Source: Actinomycetes bacterium (GTDB taxonomy: Bacteria > Actinomycetota > Actinomycetes > Actinomycetales > Cellulomonadaceae). Taken from it: a stretch of DNA of 41,126 bases. Each line of letters starts with the position of its first letter. Position 1 is the first letter of the stretch. The DNA is taken from the NCBI GenBank assembly GCA_021793675.1, contig JAJYSG010000017.1, forward strand, positions 1 to 41,126, given 5' to 3'. A model generated the notes under the pieces. The model saw only the letters and a program-made list of their open reading frames with translations, had not been told where the DNA came from and did not search any database. The translations under genes and the position numbers were made by a program. Positions 23,838 through 31,810 of this stretch are shown here, one piece after another.

Positions 23838-24347
23838 TCAGCGAGGAGCCGGGTCCGCGTGCGGTTCGGGCCGGGAGCCGTCCGGGGCGATCCCCGCTGC
23901 GGCGAGCCGGTTGAGGATCTGCTGGATCGCCTCGTCCTGCGCCTGGAGGTGCGCCTGGATCTGCTTGGCCTCCTCCAGCACGGCGGAGGCGTCGTTGTAC
24001 GTGGCCAGCGACCGCTCGTCGGCAGCCGCGGCCTGCACGTTCTGGCCCACGATGATGATCGGCAGCAGGACGAGCTGGAGGAACGTCTGGGCGATCCACG
24101 CGACGATGATGATCGAGTTGCCGGTCTTGAACGCCGCCGGGGCGCTGACCAGGGTCAGCAGCGTGAACAGGTAGGCGGTCCACATCGTGCCGACGATCAG
24201 GGTGATCCGCAGCCCGACCTTGGCGTTGAACCGTCCGATCGGCCCCGTGCCGTGGACGGTGGCGGCGGCAGCGGCCACCTTGGGCGGTCCGGTCTGCTTG
24301 CGCCGCTCCACGTGCGGGTGCTGCGCGTAGTGGAAGAGGTCGGACAT
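23838..24347 (-). CDS. DUF1003-like membrane protein
   Basis: A 169-residue protein with a hydrophilic N-terminus, two hydrophobic helices (TLIVGTMWTAYLFTLLTLV and FLQLVLLPIIIVGQNVQ) and a cytosolic coiled-coil-like tail (ASAVLEEAKQIQAHLQAQDE). The order FNAKVGL, two helices, then a QN-rich turn fits DUF1003 proteins of unknown function. ATG 24347 was chosen because CATACT lies seven bases upstream as a -10. It is divergent from doxX. Confidence 0.8.
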   Translation of the reverse strand: MSDLFHYAQHPHVERRKQTGPPKVAAAAATVHGTGPIGRFNAKVGLRITLIVGTMWTAYLFTLLTLVSAPAAFKTGNSIIIVAWIAQTFLQLVLLPIIIVGQNVQAAAADERSLATYNDASAVLEEAKQIQAHLQAQDEAIQQILNRLAAAGIAPDGSRPEPHADPAPR

Positions 24348-24354
24348 GCCGGTC

Positions 24355-24360
24355 AGTATG
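24355..24360 (-). promoter_or_regulatory. Putative -10 box CATACT of the DUF1003-like gene
   Basis: Seven bases separate this box from ATG 24347, matching the leaderless geometry. A CAGCGC/GCGCTG inverted repeat (24362-24377) lies just upstream of it. Confidence 0.4.
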
Positions 24361-24594
24361 GCAGCGCGGATGCGCTGACCGGGGGCGTCACGGCCGGCCC
24401 TCGGTGCGGGGCGCGGCCGGAGGTCCGCAAGGGGATCCCGAGCCGAGGGCGCCGCCGGCGGCTGCGTCCGGACGGGATGCGCCCGCCGCCGTCCGAGCGC
24501 ACGATCGTCGGGAAAGGCGCCGATGCCACGGCGTGTGATGTCCTCGCGCCGCAAGGTCCCCGCCGTGGGGTGCGGCGATCGAGAGGTGAGCGAG

Positions 24595-25185
24595 ATGAGC
24601 CGGCAGACGATCGAACCGCGGACCACTCCGCAGCCCTTGGTCGAGACCTGGTCGTGGGCGCGGACGCTCTTCGCCTCGCGGAACCCGGTCTCGGGGACGT
24701 TCTGGCTGATCGTGCGGGTGCTGCTGGGCTGGCAGTGGCTGGAGGCCAGCCTCGAGAAGTTCGGCAGCTACGGCCCCTGGCGCAGCGGGGCGGCCGTGCA
24801 GGGGTTCGCCAAGGGCGCGCTCGCCGGCATGAAGGGCGCCCATCCCAGCGTCATCGGCGGGACGTTCGGCTGGAACAAGGCGTGGCTGCAGTACGTGGCC
24901 GACAGCGGCTACCGCTGGATCGGGCCGATCATCCCGTTCGTCGAGCTCACGATCGGCACGCTGCTGGTGCTCGGGCTGTTCACCGGGATCGCGGCGGCCG
25001 CCGGGCTGCTGATGAACGTCAGCTTCCTGTTCGGCGGCAGTGCCGGCGTCAACCCGGCGTTCGCCCTCACCGCGGGTGCCCTCATCGCGGCGTGGCGGGT
25101 CGCCGGCTACTACGGGCTGGACAACTGGGTCCTGCCCCTCGTCGGCGTGCCGTGGAGCCGCGCCCAGCGCGAACGCCGCGGATGA
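24595..25185 (+). CDS. DoxX family membrane protein
   Basis: A 196-residue protein with four helices. LIVRVLLGWQWLEASLEKFG is the DoxX N-terminal signature, followed by IGPIIPFVELTIGTLLVLGLF and the FLFGGSAGVNPAF motif. It resembles the thiosulfate:quinone oxidoreductase small subunit (TQO/DoxD type), but no partner is nearby. ATG 24595 follows GAGAGGTGAG. Its last 104 bases are overlapped by the convergent gene at 25082-25528. Confidence 0.88.
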   Translation: MSRQTIEPRTTPQPLVETWSWARTLFASRNPVSGTFWLIVRVLLGWQWLEASLEKFGSYGPWRSGAAVQGFAKGALAGMKGAHPSVIGGTFGWNKAWLQYVADSGYRWIGPIIPFVELTIGTLLVLGLFTGIAAAAGLLMNVSFLFGGSAGVNPAFALTAGALIAAWRVAGYYGLDNWVLPLVGVPWSRAQRERRG

Positions 25186-25528
25186 GCCAGGAGGTCGCGT
25201 CGCCGGGCTGTGCCGAGCGCGCCTGCTCGCGGTGCAGCGACAGCGCCAGGCCAGGGATCGCGAAGGACAGCAGGAAGACAGGCAGGATGCTCTTCCCGGT
25301 GCACCGGTAGGCGACCAGCCCGCCGTCGGTGACGTCGAAGCTCACCGTGCGGCTGGAGCTGCGGCCGTCGCGCATCTGCAGGGTGTGCCGTCCCGGCGCC
25401 AGCGAGGTCTCGAACGTCTGGTTCATCTCCACCGAGCCGACACTGCCTCCGTCGAGCACGACGTCGTAGGTGCCTCGGCGCACCTCGGCCCCGATCGTCT
25501 TGTGCGTCACTGTCAGCGTTGCGGGCAT
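25082..25528 (-). CDS. Small membrane-anchored beta-sheet protein, 148 aa
   Basis: The family is uncertain. Residues 1-75 form alternating strands (ATLTVTHKTIGAEVRRGTY, SVGSVEMNQTFETSLAPG, TLQMRDGRSSSRTVSFDV) like a PEGA- or carbohydrate-binding-type fold. A hydrophobic segment SILPVFLLSFAIPGLALSL follows, then a basic tail. The ATG has GAGGAG upstream. The frame stays open far into the 3' end of doxX on the other strand, so the true C-terminus overlaps it by 104 bases unless the stop is misread. The membrane segment and strong ribosome-binding site support a real gene. Confidence 0.65.
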   Translation of the reverse strand: MPATLTVTHKTIGAEVRRGTYDVVLDGGSVGSVEMNQTFETSLAPGRHTLQMRDGRSSSRTVSFDVTDGGLVAYRCTGKSILPVFLLSFAIPGLALSLHREQARSAQPGDATSWLIRGVRAGRGSTARRRGAGPSCPARSSRRPATPR

Positions 25529-25548
25529 CGTCGTCTCCTCGTGCCGTG

Positions 25549-25849
25549 GGGTGTCCGGAACCGGGGGCACGTCGTCATGCGCGCCTGCCGGTGACGAGCC
25601 GTTCTCGGTCGAACATCGCGGCCACGACGCGCCCGGCGAGCAGGTCGAACACCAGCAGTCCGGCCGCCAGGCCTCACCCGTCGCGGCCCCGGGCTCGAGG
25701 TGGTCCGCCGCGACGGGCGCTCGATCGTCGCCACGGTCGACGACGCCGGGACGGCGGCCGCCGTCCTCGAGACGTACGCGCGCAGTGCGGTGCGACGCCG
25801 CAGGCGAGCCCACCTGGGAGGGGTCGCACTACGCCGCACGACGTTGAGA
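25549..25849. other. Gene-poor stretch with possible gene remnants
   Basis: No complete gene is evident in these 300 bases. On the minus strand a stop-bounded 32-residue frame (25575-25673) contains AAGLLVFDLLAGRVVAAMF, resembling a membrane-protein tail. On the plus strand, frame 25700-25840 contains GRSIVATVDDAGTAAAVLET, which looks protein-like but has no stop or start of its own. Neither could be assigned to a family. Confidence 0.35.
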
Positions 25850-27124
25850 TCAGGCACCGAGGAGCGCGGCCGGGATCACAGCGATCCCGTCGGGCCGTCG
25901 GTAGGCGGCCGGCCCGGTGGTGATCACCGCAGCATCGAGCAGGTCTTCGCCGACCCGCTCCTTGAGCCACCTGAGATGCCGGGTGTCCTCGTCCGTCGGA
26001 ACCGGAGCGAGCTTGACCTCGAGTGCCACGAACCGCCCGTCGTCGCGGGTGACCACCAGGTCGACCTCGTGGTCGCCCCCTCTCGTGCGCAGGTGACTGA
26101 CCCGTGCACCGACCACGGCTGCGTAGACCTGGACCGACAGCGTCACCAGCCCCTCGAAGAGTGCGCCGAGCAGTGTGCCGTCGCGCGGGATGAGCGGGCC
26201 GTCCGGGCTCGGAGAGCTGACCAGCGCCGCCGCGTTCACGCCGAGGAGCCGAGCGGCGAGGGCAGGGTCGGCGAGGTGATGCTTGGGGGCCTGGCCCAGG
26301 GAGGCGATCGGCGACCTCGACCCCGTCCACGCGGGCACCTCGTCGAGCAGCCAGAGTCGCTCGAGGGTGTCGCGGTAGCCGATCGTCGTCGTCTTGGCCG
26401 GCTTGCCGCTCTGGCCGGCCGTCGCGGCATCCATGATCGAGTTGTAGGACGCGGTCGTGGCGGTCGCCGCCGCGTACGCCGTGAGCCACCGGCGGAGGGT
26501 CGCGGGACGGCGCACCACATGACCGAGCTCGGGAAAGTCCCTGTCGACGATCGCCTCCACGTAGCCGCCGAGGGCATCGGGACGCACGTCGTCGTCGAGT
26601 GCCCGCAGGCCCGGCATGCCGCTGCGCACGACCTCGTCTGCGTAGGTGCGCAGGTTCACCGGGCTCGCCCCGGCGACGGTCGGCCTGGTGCCCCGGAGCA
26701 GGTCCGCGAGCGAGACGGTCGGCTCGACGAGGGCGCGCTCGGCGAGCGACATGGGGCGCATCCGTACCCGCACGATCCGGCCGGCCCCGGTGTGGGTCGG
26801 TGCGGACGTCGGCGCCGCAGAACCCGTGAGCAGGAAGGACCCCGGGGGGGCACCGTTGTCGACGGCGCGCCGGACCTGGTCCCAGACCGCCGGGTACAGC
26901 TGCCACTCGTCGACCAGCACCGGCCGGTCCGCGGTGGTGAGTCGCTCGCGGTCGGCTTGGAGCAGGTCCCGCTCGAGGGGGTCGTCGAGGGCCAGGACGG
27001 TTGCGGCACGCCGCGTCGCGGTCACCGTCTTGCCGACGGCCTTCGGCCCGTCGATCACGACCGCCGGCAGGCCCGCGAGCAGTCGGTCCAGCTGCCGGTC
27101 AAGGAGCCGTGGGCTGTAGGGCAC
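25850..27124 (-). CDS. DUF4143 AAA+ ATPase, copy 1 (intact)
   Basis: A 424-residue AAA_14-DUF4143 protein. The P-loop is DGPKAVGKT (residues 25-33), Walker B is PVLVDEW (69-74), sensor 1 is LLTGSAAP, and the family motif RVRMRPMSLAER follows. The C-terminal DUF4143 domain shows a PD-(D/E)xK-like array: Asp355 in HEVDLVV and Glu369-x-Lys371 in ALEVKL. Family members are of unproven function; nuclease-like or regulatory roles are inferred. GTG 27124 is the first base of a predicted leaderless mRNA whose -10 is formed by the first of four 23-bp-spaced repeats. Two relatives lie at 34.9-37.3 kb. Confidence 0.9.
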   Translation of the reverse strand: MPYSPRLLDRQLDRLLAGLPAVVIDGPKAVGKTVTATRRAATVLALDDPLERDLLQADRERLTTADRPVLVDEWQLYPAVWDQVRRAVDNGAPPGSFLLTGSAAPTSAPTHTGAGRIVRVRMRPMSLAERALVEPTVSLADLLRGTRPTVAGASPVNLRTYADEVVRSGMPGLRALDDDVRPDALGGYVEAIVDRDFPELGHVVRRPATLRRWLTAYAAATATTASYNSIMDAATAGQSGKPAKTTTIGYRDTLERLWLLDEVPAWTGSRSPIASLGQAPKHHLADPALAARLLGVNAAALVSSPSPDGPLIPRDGTLLGALFEGLVTLSVQVYAAVVGARVSHLRTRGGDHEVDLVVTRDDGRFVALEVKLAPVPTDEDTRHLRWLKERVGEDLLDAAVITTGPAAYRRPDGIAVIPAALLGA

Positions 27125-27130
27125 AACTGG

Positions 27131-27208
27131 AGGCTACCGCTTGGGGTGTCCAAACGCTACCGTTTTGCTCTCTCACGGGCTACCGTTCTGTCGGCCTGAA
27201 CGCTACCG
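27131..27208 (-). repeat. 23-bp-periodic array (four GCTACCG repeats) in the DUF4143 promoter
   Basis: GCTACCG occurs at 27133-27139, 27156-27162, 27179-27185 and 27202-27208, exactly 23 bases apart each time; the following T at the ninth position is also kept. Read on the gene's strand the repeat is CGGTAGC. The first copy plus two bases forms TAGCCT (27131-27136), the -10, and the second overlaps the -35 region. An operator array or iteron-like site for a cooperative DNA-binding protein is inferred. Confidence 0.8.
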
Positions 27209-27292
27209 ATCGAGGACGCGACCCGGGCCGCACCGGCGGGCGGTGTGACGGCGCCGGGCCGCCGGGGTAGCCAGACCAGCGGCAGGCGGACG

Positions 27293-29968
27293 TCAGGACG
27301 CCCGGCGGGTGCAGATGAGGTGGGCCACCAGCGACGTCCAACCCGTCTGGTGCGAGGCGCCGAGCCCCTCGCCGGTGTCGCCGTGGAAGTACTCGCTGAA
27401 CGTCGGGTGCGCGTTCCACAACGGGTGGTCGGGATGGTCGTGCGGCTGGCTGGGTCGCCGGCCGCCGGGACCCGGCCGGAACAGTCCGACGAGCCGTTCC
27501 GACAGCTCGTCGGCGGCCTGCGACAGGTTCACCCGGTGACCCGACCCCGTCGGCACCTCGACCTGGAGCTCGTCGCCGACCCCCTGCGCGTAGGTGCGCA
27601 TCGCCTCCACCAGCAGCACGTTGACCGGCAGCCAGACCGGTCCGCGCCAGTTGGAGTTGCCGCCGAACAGCTCGGAGTCCGATTCACCCGGCGCATACCG
27701 GATCGCCAGCGCCTGCCCGCCCACCTGCACCGTCGTCGAGTCGCGGTACGCGGCGGACAGCGAGCGGACCCCGTACGGGGAGAGCAGCTCGCCGGTGTCC
27801 AGGGCGCGTTGCAGCACGCGGACGTACCGCGCCGGCGGCACGAGCGCCAGGCCGCCCCGGTGGCCCGGCTCGGGATGGACGACGACCCTGCGCTGCAGCA
27901 GGTCCTGGCGGTGCTCCTCGAGCCAGTCCCGGCGCTGGACGTAGGACTCCAGCTGGTCGACCCAGTCCGGGGTCACCGCGACCGCGAGCAGCGGGACCAG
28001 CCCGACGTACGACCGGACGCGGATCGGCTCGGCGCCGCCCTGGTCGTCGACCAGCAGGTCGTAGTAGAAGCCGTCCGCCTCGTCCCACAGGCTGGTCCCC
28101 GCCGAGCCGAAGGCCTCGCTGGCCTCGGCGATCGCGAGGAAACGCTCGAGGAACGTGGTCGGCAGCTCGCTCCAGCCGGGGTCGTGCCGGGCCAGCTCCT
28201 GCGCGATGCGCAGCATCGCGAGGAACGCGAACGCCACCCAGCTGGTGGCGTCGGACTGCTCCAGGTGGTGGCCGGCGGGCACGTCGCGGGACCGGTCGAA
28301 CACCGAGATGTTGTCCATCCCCAGGAACCCGCCGCCGAACAGGTCGGTGCCGTGCTCGTCCTTGACGTTGGTCCACCAGCCCATGTTGAGCAGCAGCTTG
28401 CTGGCCATCCGGGCCAGGAACGCCTGGTCGCGCGAGCCGTCGATGACGTACACCAACCAGGTGGCCCACGCGTGCACCGGCGGGTTCACGTCCGAGAACG
28501 ACCACTCGTACGCGGGGAGCTGACCGGACGGGTGCTGGGCCCACTCCCGGCACAGCAGCAGCAGCTGCTCCTTGGCGAGCGTGGGATCCACGTGCGCCAA
28601 CGTGACGGCGTGGAACGCGAGGTCCCAGGCGGCGAACCAGGGGTACTCCCACTCGTCGGGCATCGAGATCACGTCGGCGAGCTCGAGGTGCGGCCAGTCG
28701 GTGTTGCGCCCGGCCGGCTCCGGGGCGCGGCGCTGCGGCGGGGCCGGCGGCTGGCTCGGGTCGCCCTCCAGCCACTCGCCGACCGCGTACCGGTAGACCT
28801 GCTTGCCCCACAGCAGCCCGGCGAACGCCCGCCGTGCCGTGAGCGCGTCGTCCGGGGAGGCGGACGCCGGGACCACGCCCGCGTAGAAGGTGTCCGCCTC
28901 GGCCCTGCGTGCGGCCAGCACCGCGTCGTACGCGTCACCGAACGGCGGGTCGTCGTGCGCCGCCGCCCGCAGCCGGAGCGTCACCGTCACCGACTCCCCG
29001 GGCCCGACGGCGGCGAAGCGGTAGTCGAGCGCGACCTTGGTGCCGCGGTTCTCGGGGTTGGTCGCGCCCGGGTCGCCGTGCACGATCGCGGCGTCGATCC
29101 CGTTCGTCGGGTAGCGGGACGCGTTGTGGTCCGCCCCGAACAGCCCCACCGCGTCGGTCTCGTTGTCGCAGAACAGCACCCGCGGGTGACCGGCCGCGTC
29201 CAGGCGGTAGTCGCCGAGGAAGTCGTGGTGGCCGTCGACGCGCACGCCCGCGGGGTCGTCGGCCAGCGCGAGCGTGGGCCGACGGTCGTCGCGGCCCCAG
29301 GCCCAGGTGTTGCGGAACCAGAGCTGCGGCACGAGGTGCAGCGGGGCGGGGTCGGGCCCGCAGTTCCGTGCGGTGACGGTCAGCAGGACGTCGTCGGGGG
29401 CCGCCTTCGCGTGGGTGATCGTCACGTCGAAGAACCGGTTCTCGGCGAGCACCCCGGTGTCCGCCAGCTCGTACTCCCGGTCGCCGCGACCGCGCCGCGC
29501 GTTCTCGGCGACGAGCTGCGCGTAGGGGAAGGCCGCCTGCGGGTAGCGGTAGAGCAGCCGGCCCCACGAGTGGGTGGGGGTGGCGTCGAGCGGCCACCAG
29601 TACTCCTTGACGTCCTCGCCGTGGTTGCCCTGGCTGTTCGTCAGCCCGAACCAGCGCTCCTTGAGCCGGTCGTCCCGCTCGTTCCACAGCGCCACCGACA
29701 GGTGCAGGAACCCGTGCGCGTCGCACAGGCCCGCGATGCCGTCCTCGCCCCAGCGGTACGCGCGGGCGTGCGCCTGGTCGAACGGCAGGTAGGCCCACGC
29801 GTCGCCGTCGTCGGAGTAGTCCTCCCGGACCGTGCCCCACTGGCGGCCCGACTGGTAGGGGCCCCAGAGCCGCCACGGCGCGTCCGCCGGCAGGTCGGCG
29901 ACCCGTGCCCCCTCGGCGCCGCGACGGTCGGAGGCGGCCGACCTACCATGGGCTTCGTCAGTGGCGAT
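27293..29968 (-). CDS. GH63-like glucosidase (MGH1-like domain), apparent AUC start
   Basis: A protein of about 891 residues resembling large bacterial 'glucosidase' proteins of the GH63 clan. Near the N-terminus are RLWGPYQSGRQWGTVREDYS and AYRWGEDGIAGL, then ERWFGLTNSQGNHGEDVKEY. Near the end are GGNSNWRGPVWLPVN and GEGLGASHQTGW. The conserved N-terminal block lies upstream of the first standard start (GTG 29695). No ATG, GTG or TTG occurs in frame before it. The codon ATC at 29966-29968 has GGGAG six bases upstream and is taken as the start. If GTG 29695 were used, about 91 residues of conserved sequence would be lost. No signal peptide is visible, so the enzyme is probably cytosolic, acting on alpha-glucosides or trehalose-like sugars (inference). 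Confidence 0.85.
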   Translation of the reverse strand: MATDEAHGRSAASDRRGAEGARVADLPADAPWRLWGPYQSGRQWGTVREDYSDDGDAWAYLPFDQAHARAYRWGEDGIAGLCDAHGFLHLSVALWNERDDRLKERWFGLTNSQGNHGEDVKEYWWPLDATPTHSWGRLLYRYPQAAFPYAQLVAENARRGRGDREYELADTGVLAENRFFDVTITHAKAAPDDVLLTVTARNCGPDPAPLHLVPQLWFRNTWAWGRDDRRPTLALADDPAGVRVDGHHDFLGDYRLDAAGHPRVLFCDNETDAVGLFGADHNASRYPTNGIDAAIVHGDPGATNPENRGTKVALDYRFAAVGPGESVTVTLRLRAAAHDDPPFGDAYDAVLAARRAEADTFYAGVVPASASPDDALTARRAFAGLLWGKQVYRYAVGEWLEGDPSQPPAPPQRRAPEPAGRNTDWPHLELADVISMPDEWEYPWFAAWDLAFHAVTLAHVDPTLAKEQLLLLCREWAQHPSGQLPAYEWSFSDVNPPVHAWATWLVYVIDGSRDQAFLARMASKLLLNMGWWTNVKDEHGTDLFGGGFLGMDNISVFDRSRDVPAGHHLEQSDATSWVAFAFLAMLRIAQELARHDPGWSELPTTFLERFLAIAEASEAFGSAGTSLWDEADGFYYDLLVDDQGGAEPIRVRSYVGLVPLLAVAVTPDWVDQLESYVQRRDWLEEHRQDLLQRRVVVHPEPGHRGGLALVPPARYVRVLQRALDTGELLSPYGVRSLSAAYRDSTTVQVGGQALAIRYAPGESDSELFGGNSNWRGPVWLPVNVLLVEAMRTYAQGVGDELQVEVPTGSGHRVNLSQAADELSERLVGLFRPGPGGRRPSQPHDHPDHPLWNAHPTFSEYFHGDTGEGLGASHQTGWTSLVAHLICTRRAS

Positions 29969-30100
29969 GGCCTGCTCCCTGCTCGGCGGGACGATGGTCC
30001 CAGCGTAGGCGGCTCCCCTGAGGAGCCACCGGAGCGAGGCCGCCTCTCCCGGCGAGGTCGACGTCCGAGGGCTGCGGAAGACACGCGAAGGGAACGGGAC

Positions 30101-30883
30101 ATGGCATCAGCAGGCTTGGCAGGCAGGACGGTCATCGTCACGGGAGGCGCCACCGGGATCGGCGCCGCGATCGCCACCAGTGCCGCCCGCGCCGGGGCCA
30201 GGGTGATCGTCGACTACGTCGTCTCGCCCGAGGAGGCCGTGGCGTTCGCAGCCACGCTCGAGGGGCAGGAGACGCCCGGGTCCGTCGAGGCCTTCGAGGC
30301 CGACGTCAGCGACGTCGCCCAGGTGCAGGGGCTCGTCGCCGAGGCGGTGCGCCGGTACGGGCGGCTCGACGTCCTGGTCAACAACGCCGGCATCGAGACC
30401 CGCCAGTCGCTGCTCGAGACCACCGAGGCGGACTACGACCGCGTGCTCGGCATCGACCTCAAGGGGGCGTTCTTCGCGGCGCAGGCCGCGGCGCGCCAGT
30501 TCATCGCCCAGGGCGGTGGGGGCGTCATCGTCAACGTCTCGTCGGTGCACGAGGACTGGCCGATGCCCGGCAACGCGGCGTACTGCGTGGCCAAGGGCGG
30601 GATGCGCATGCTGACCCGCAACAGTGCGGTCGAGCTGGGCCCGCACGGCATCCGCGTGGTCGGGGTGGCGCCGGGGGCCGTCGACACGCCGATCAACGCC
30701 CGGACCGTCGCCGACCCGGCGGCGACGAGGACGCTGGACGCGGCCATCCCCCTGGGGAAGATCGCCCGGCCCGAGCAGATCGGCGACGTGGTGACGTTCC
30801 TCGCCGGCGACGCGGCGTCGTACGTCACCGGCACGACGGTCGTCGTCGACGGCGGCCTCATGCAGTCGTCGCCCGGTCTGTGA
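30101..30883 (+). CDS. SDR family oxidoreductase (glucose 1-dehydrogenase-like)
   Basis: A 260-residue classical short-chain dehydrogenase. It shows the cofactor loop VTGGATGIGAAIA, NNAG in DVLVNNAGIE, the catalytic Ser in NVSSVHED, Tyr-x3-Lys in AAYCVAKGG, and ITxPGA-type VAPGAVDTPIN. It begins at ATG 30101 with GAAGGGA upstream. It is divergent from the GH63-like gene and coupled to the aquaporin gene by a GTGA overlap. The pairing suggests polyol or sugar metabolism (inference). Confidence 0.92.
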   Translation: MASAGLAGRTVIVTGGATGIGAAIATSAARAGARVIVDYVVSPEEAVAFAATLEGQETPGSVEAFEADVSDVAQVQGLVAEAVRRYGRLDVLVNNAGIETRQSLLETTEADYDRVLGIDLKGAFFAAQAAARQFIAQGGGGVIVNVSSVHEDWPMPGNAAYCVAKGGMRMLTRNSAVELGPHGIRVVGVAPGAVDTPINARTVADPAATRTLDAAIPLGKIARPEQIGDVVTFLAGDAASYVTGTTVVVDGGLMQSSPGL

Positions 30884-31731
30884 CGGCCGCCCTCACCACC
30901 AGCTTCCGCGGCCGGCTGCACCGATGGCACGACCTCGAGCGAGCGGCCGACCGCAGTGCCTGGTCGCTGTACGTCGCTGAGCTCCTCGGCACGGCGCTGC
31001 TGCTGGTGGGCGGCCTGTCGGCGGTGATCGTCGTGATCTCGCCCGCCTCACCGCTCAACGCGCTCGCGCTGCCCGGATGGCTGGCGCGCGGCATCGCCGG
31101 TGCCTGCTTCGGGCTCACCGGCACGCTGGTCACCCTGTCCGCCCTGGGGCGGCACTCCGGTGCCCACCTCAACCCGGCGATGACCCTCGCCTTCCTCCTC
31201 GAGGGCAAGATCAGCGCCTCGCACGCGGCCTGGTACGTCGTCAGCCAGTTTTCGGGGGCCGTCGCGGGGGCGGCCGTGGTGCTGGCGTGGGGACCGCTGG
31301 GCAAGCCCCTGCGCGACGGGGCCACGACGCCGGCGCTGGGCATCAGCCCGTGGCTCGCGGTGGGGCTGGAGGCCCTGTGCACGGTGGTGCTGGTGGGCAC
31401 CGTGTTCGTGTTCCTCGGCCGGCCCCGGCTGCGGCGGCTCACGCCGTGGACCATGGGCCCGATGTACGCGCTCATGGTCTCGCTCGAGGCGCCCTGGACA
31501 GGCACCAGCACCAACCCGGCCCGTTCGCTGGGTCCCGCGTTGGTGACGAACACGTGGCACGGCTTCTGGGTCTACCTGGTGGGACCGGCCCTGGGGGCGG
31601 CCGCGGGGGTAGGGCTGGCGCGGGCGCTCGGTCACGGGCGGCGCCGCGTGGACCAGGCGCGCGTCGCGCCGCACCCCTCCGGTCCGCGCACCTCGGGGCG
31701 CGGCTCAGGCGCCGGTCGGGTGGCCGGCTGA
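30880..31731 (+). CDS. MIP family channel (aquaporin/glycerol facilitator)
   Basis: A 283-residue six-helix channel with both half-helix signatures: SGAHLNPAMTLAF (first NPA) and TSTNPARSLGPAL (second NPA, followed by Arg). VYLVGPALGAAAGVGLARAL is helix 6, and the C-terminus is a ~35-residue basic, Ser/Gly-rich tail. The GTG start overlaps the SDR stop by four bases. Whether it passes water or glycerol cannot be settled from the motif alone. Confidence 0.93.
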   Translation: MTAALTTSFRGRLHRWHDLERAADRSAWSLYVAELLGTALLLVGGLSAVIVVISPASPLNALALPGWLARGIAGACFGLTGTLVTLSALGRHSGAHLNPAMTLAFLLEGKISASHAAWYVVSQFSGAVAGAAVVLAWGPLGKPLRDGATTPALGISPWLAVGLEALCTVVLVGTVFVFLGRPRLRRLTPWTMGPMYALMVSLEAPWTGTSTNPARSLGPALVTNTWHGFWVYLVGPALGAAAGVGLARALGHGRRRVDQARVAPHPSGPRTSGRGSGAGRVAG

Positions 31732-31810
31732 GCCGCGCCACCTCGTGCGAGTCCGGCACCTGTGACCCGATCAGCCCGGTCCGCGCCGCGCGCACCGGCG
31801 GCGGACGCCC

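Noticed and set aside
27245-30883. Open frame of over 1200 codons running through the glucosidase into the SDR gene
   Set aside because: Only the last 260 codons are a real protein with SDR motifs; the rest is antisense to the GH63-like gene.
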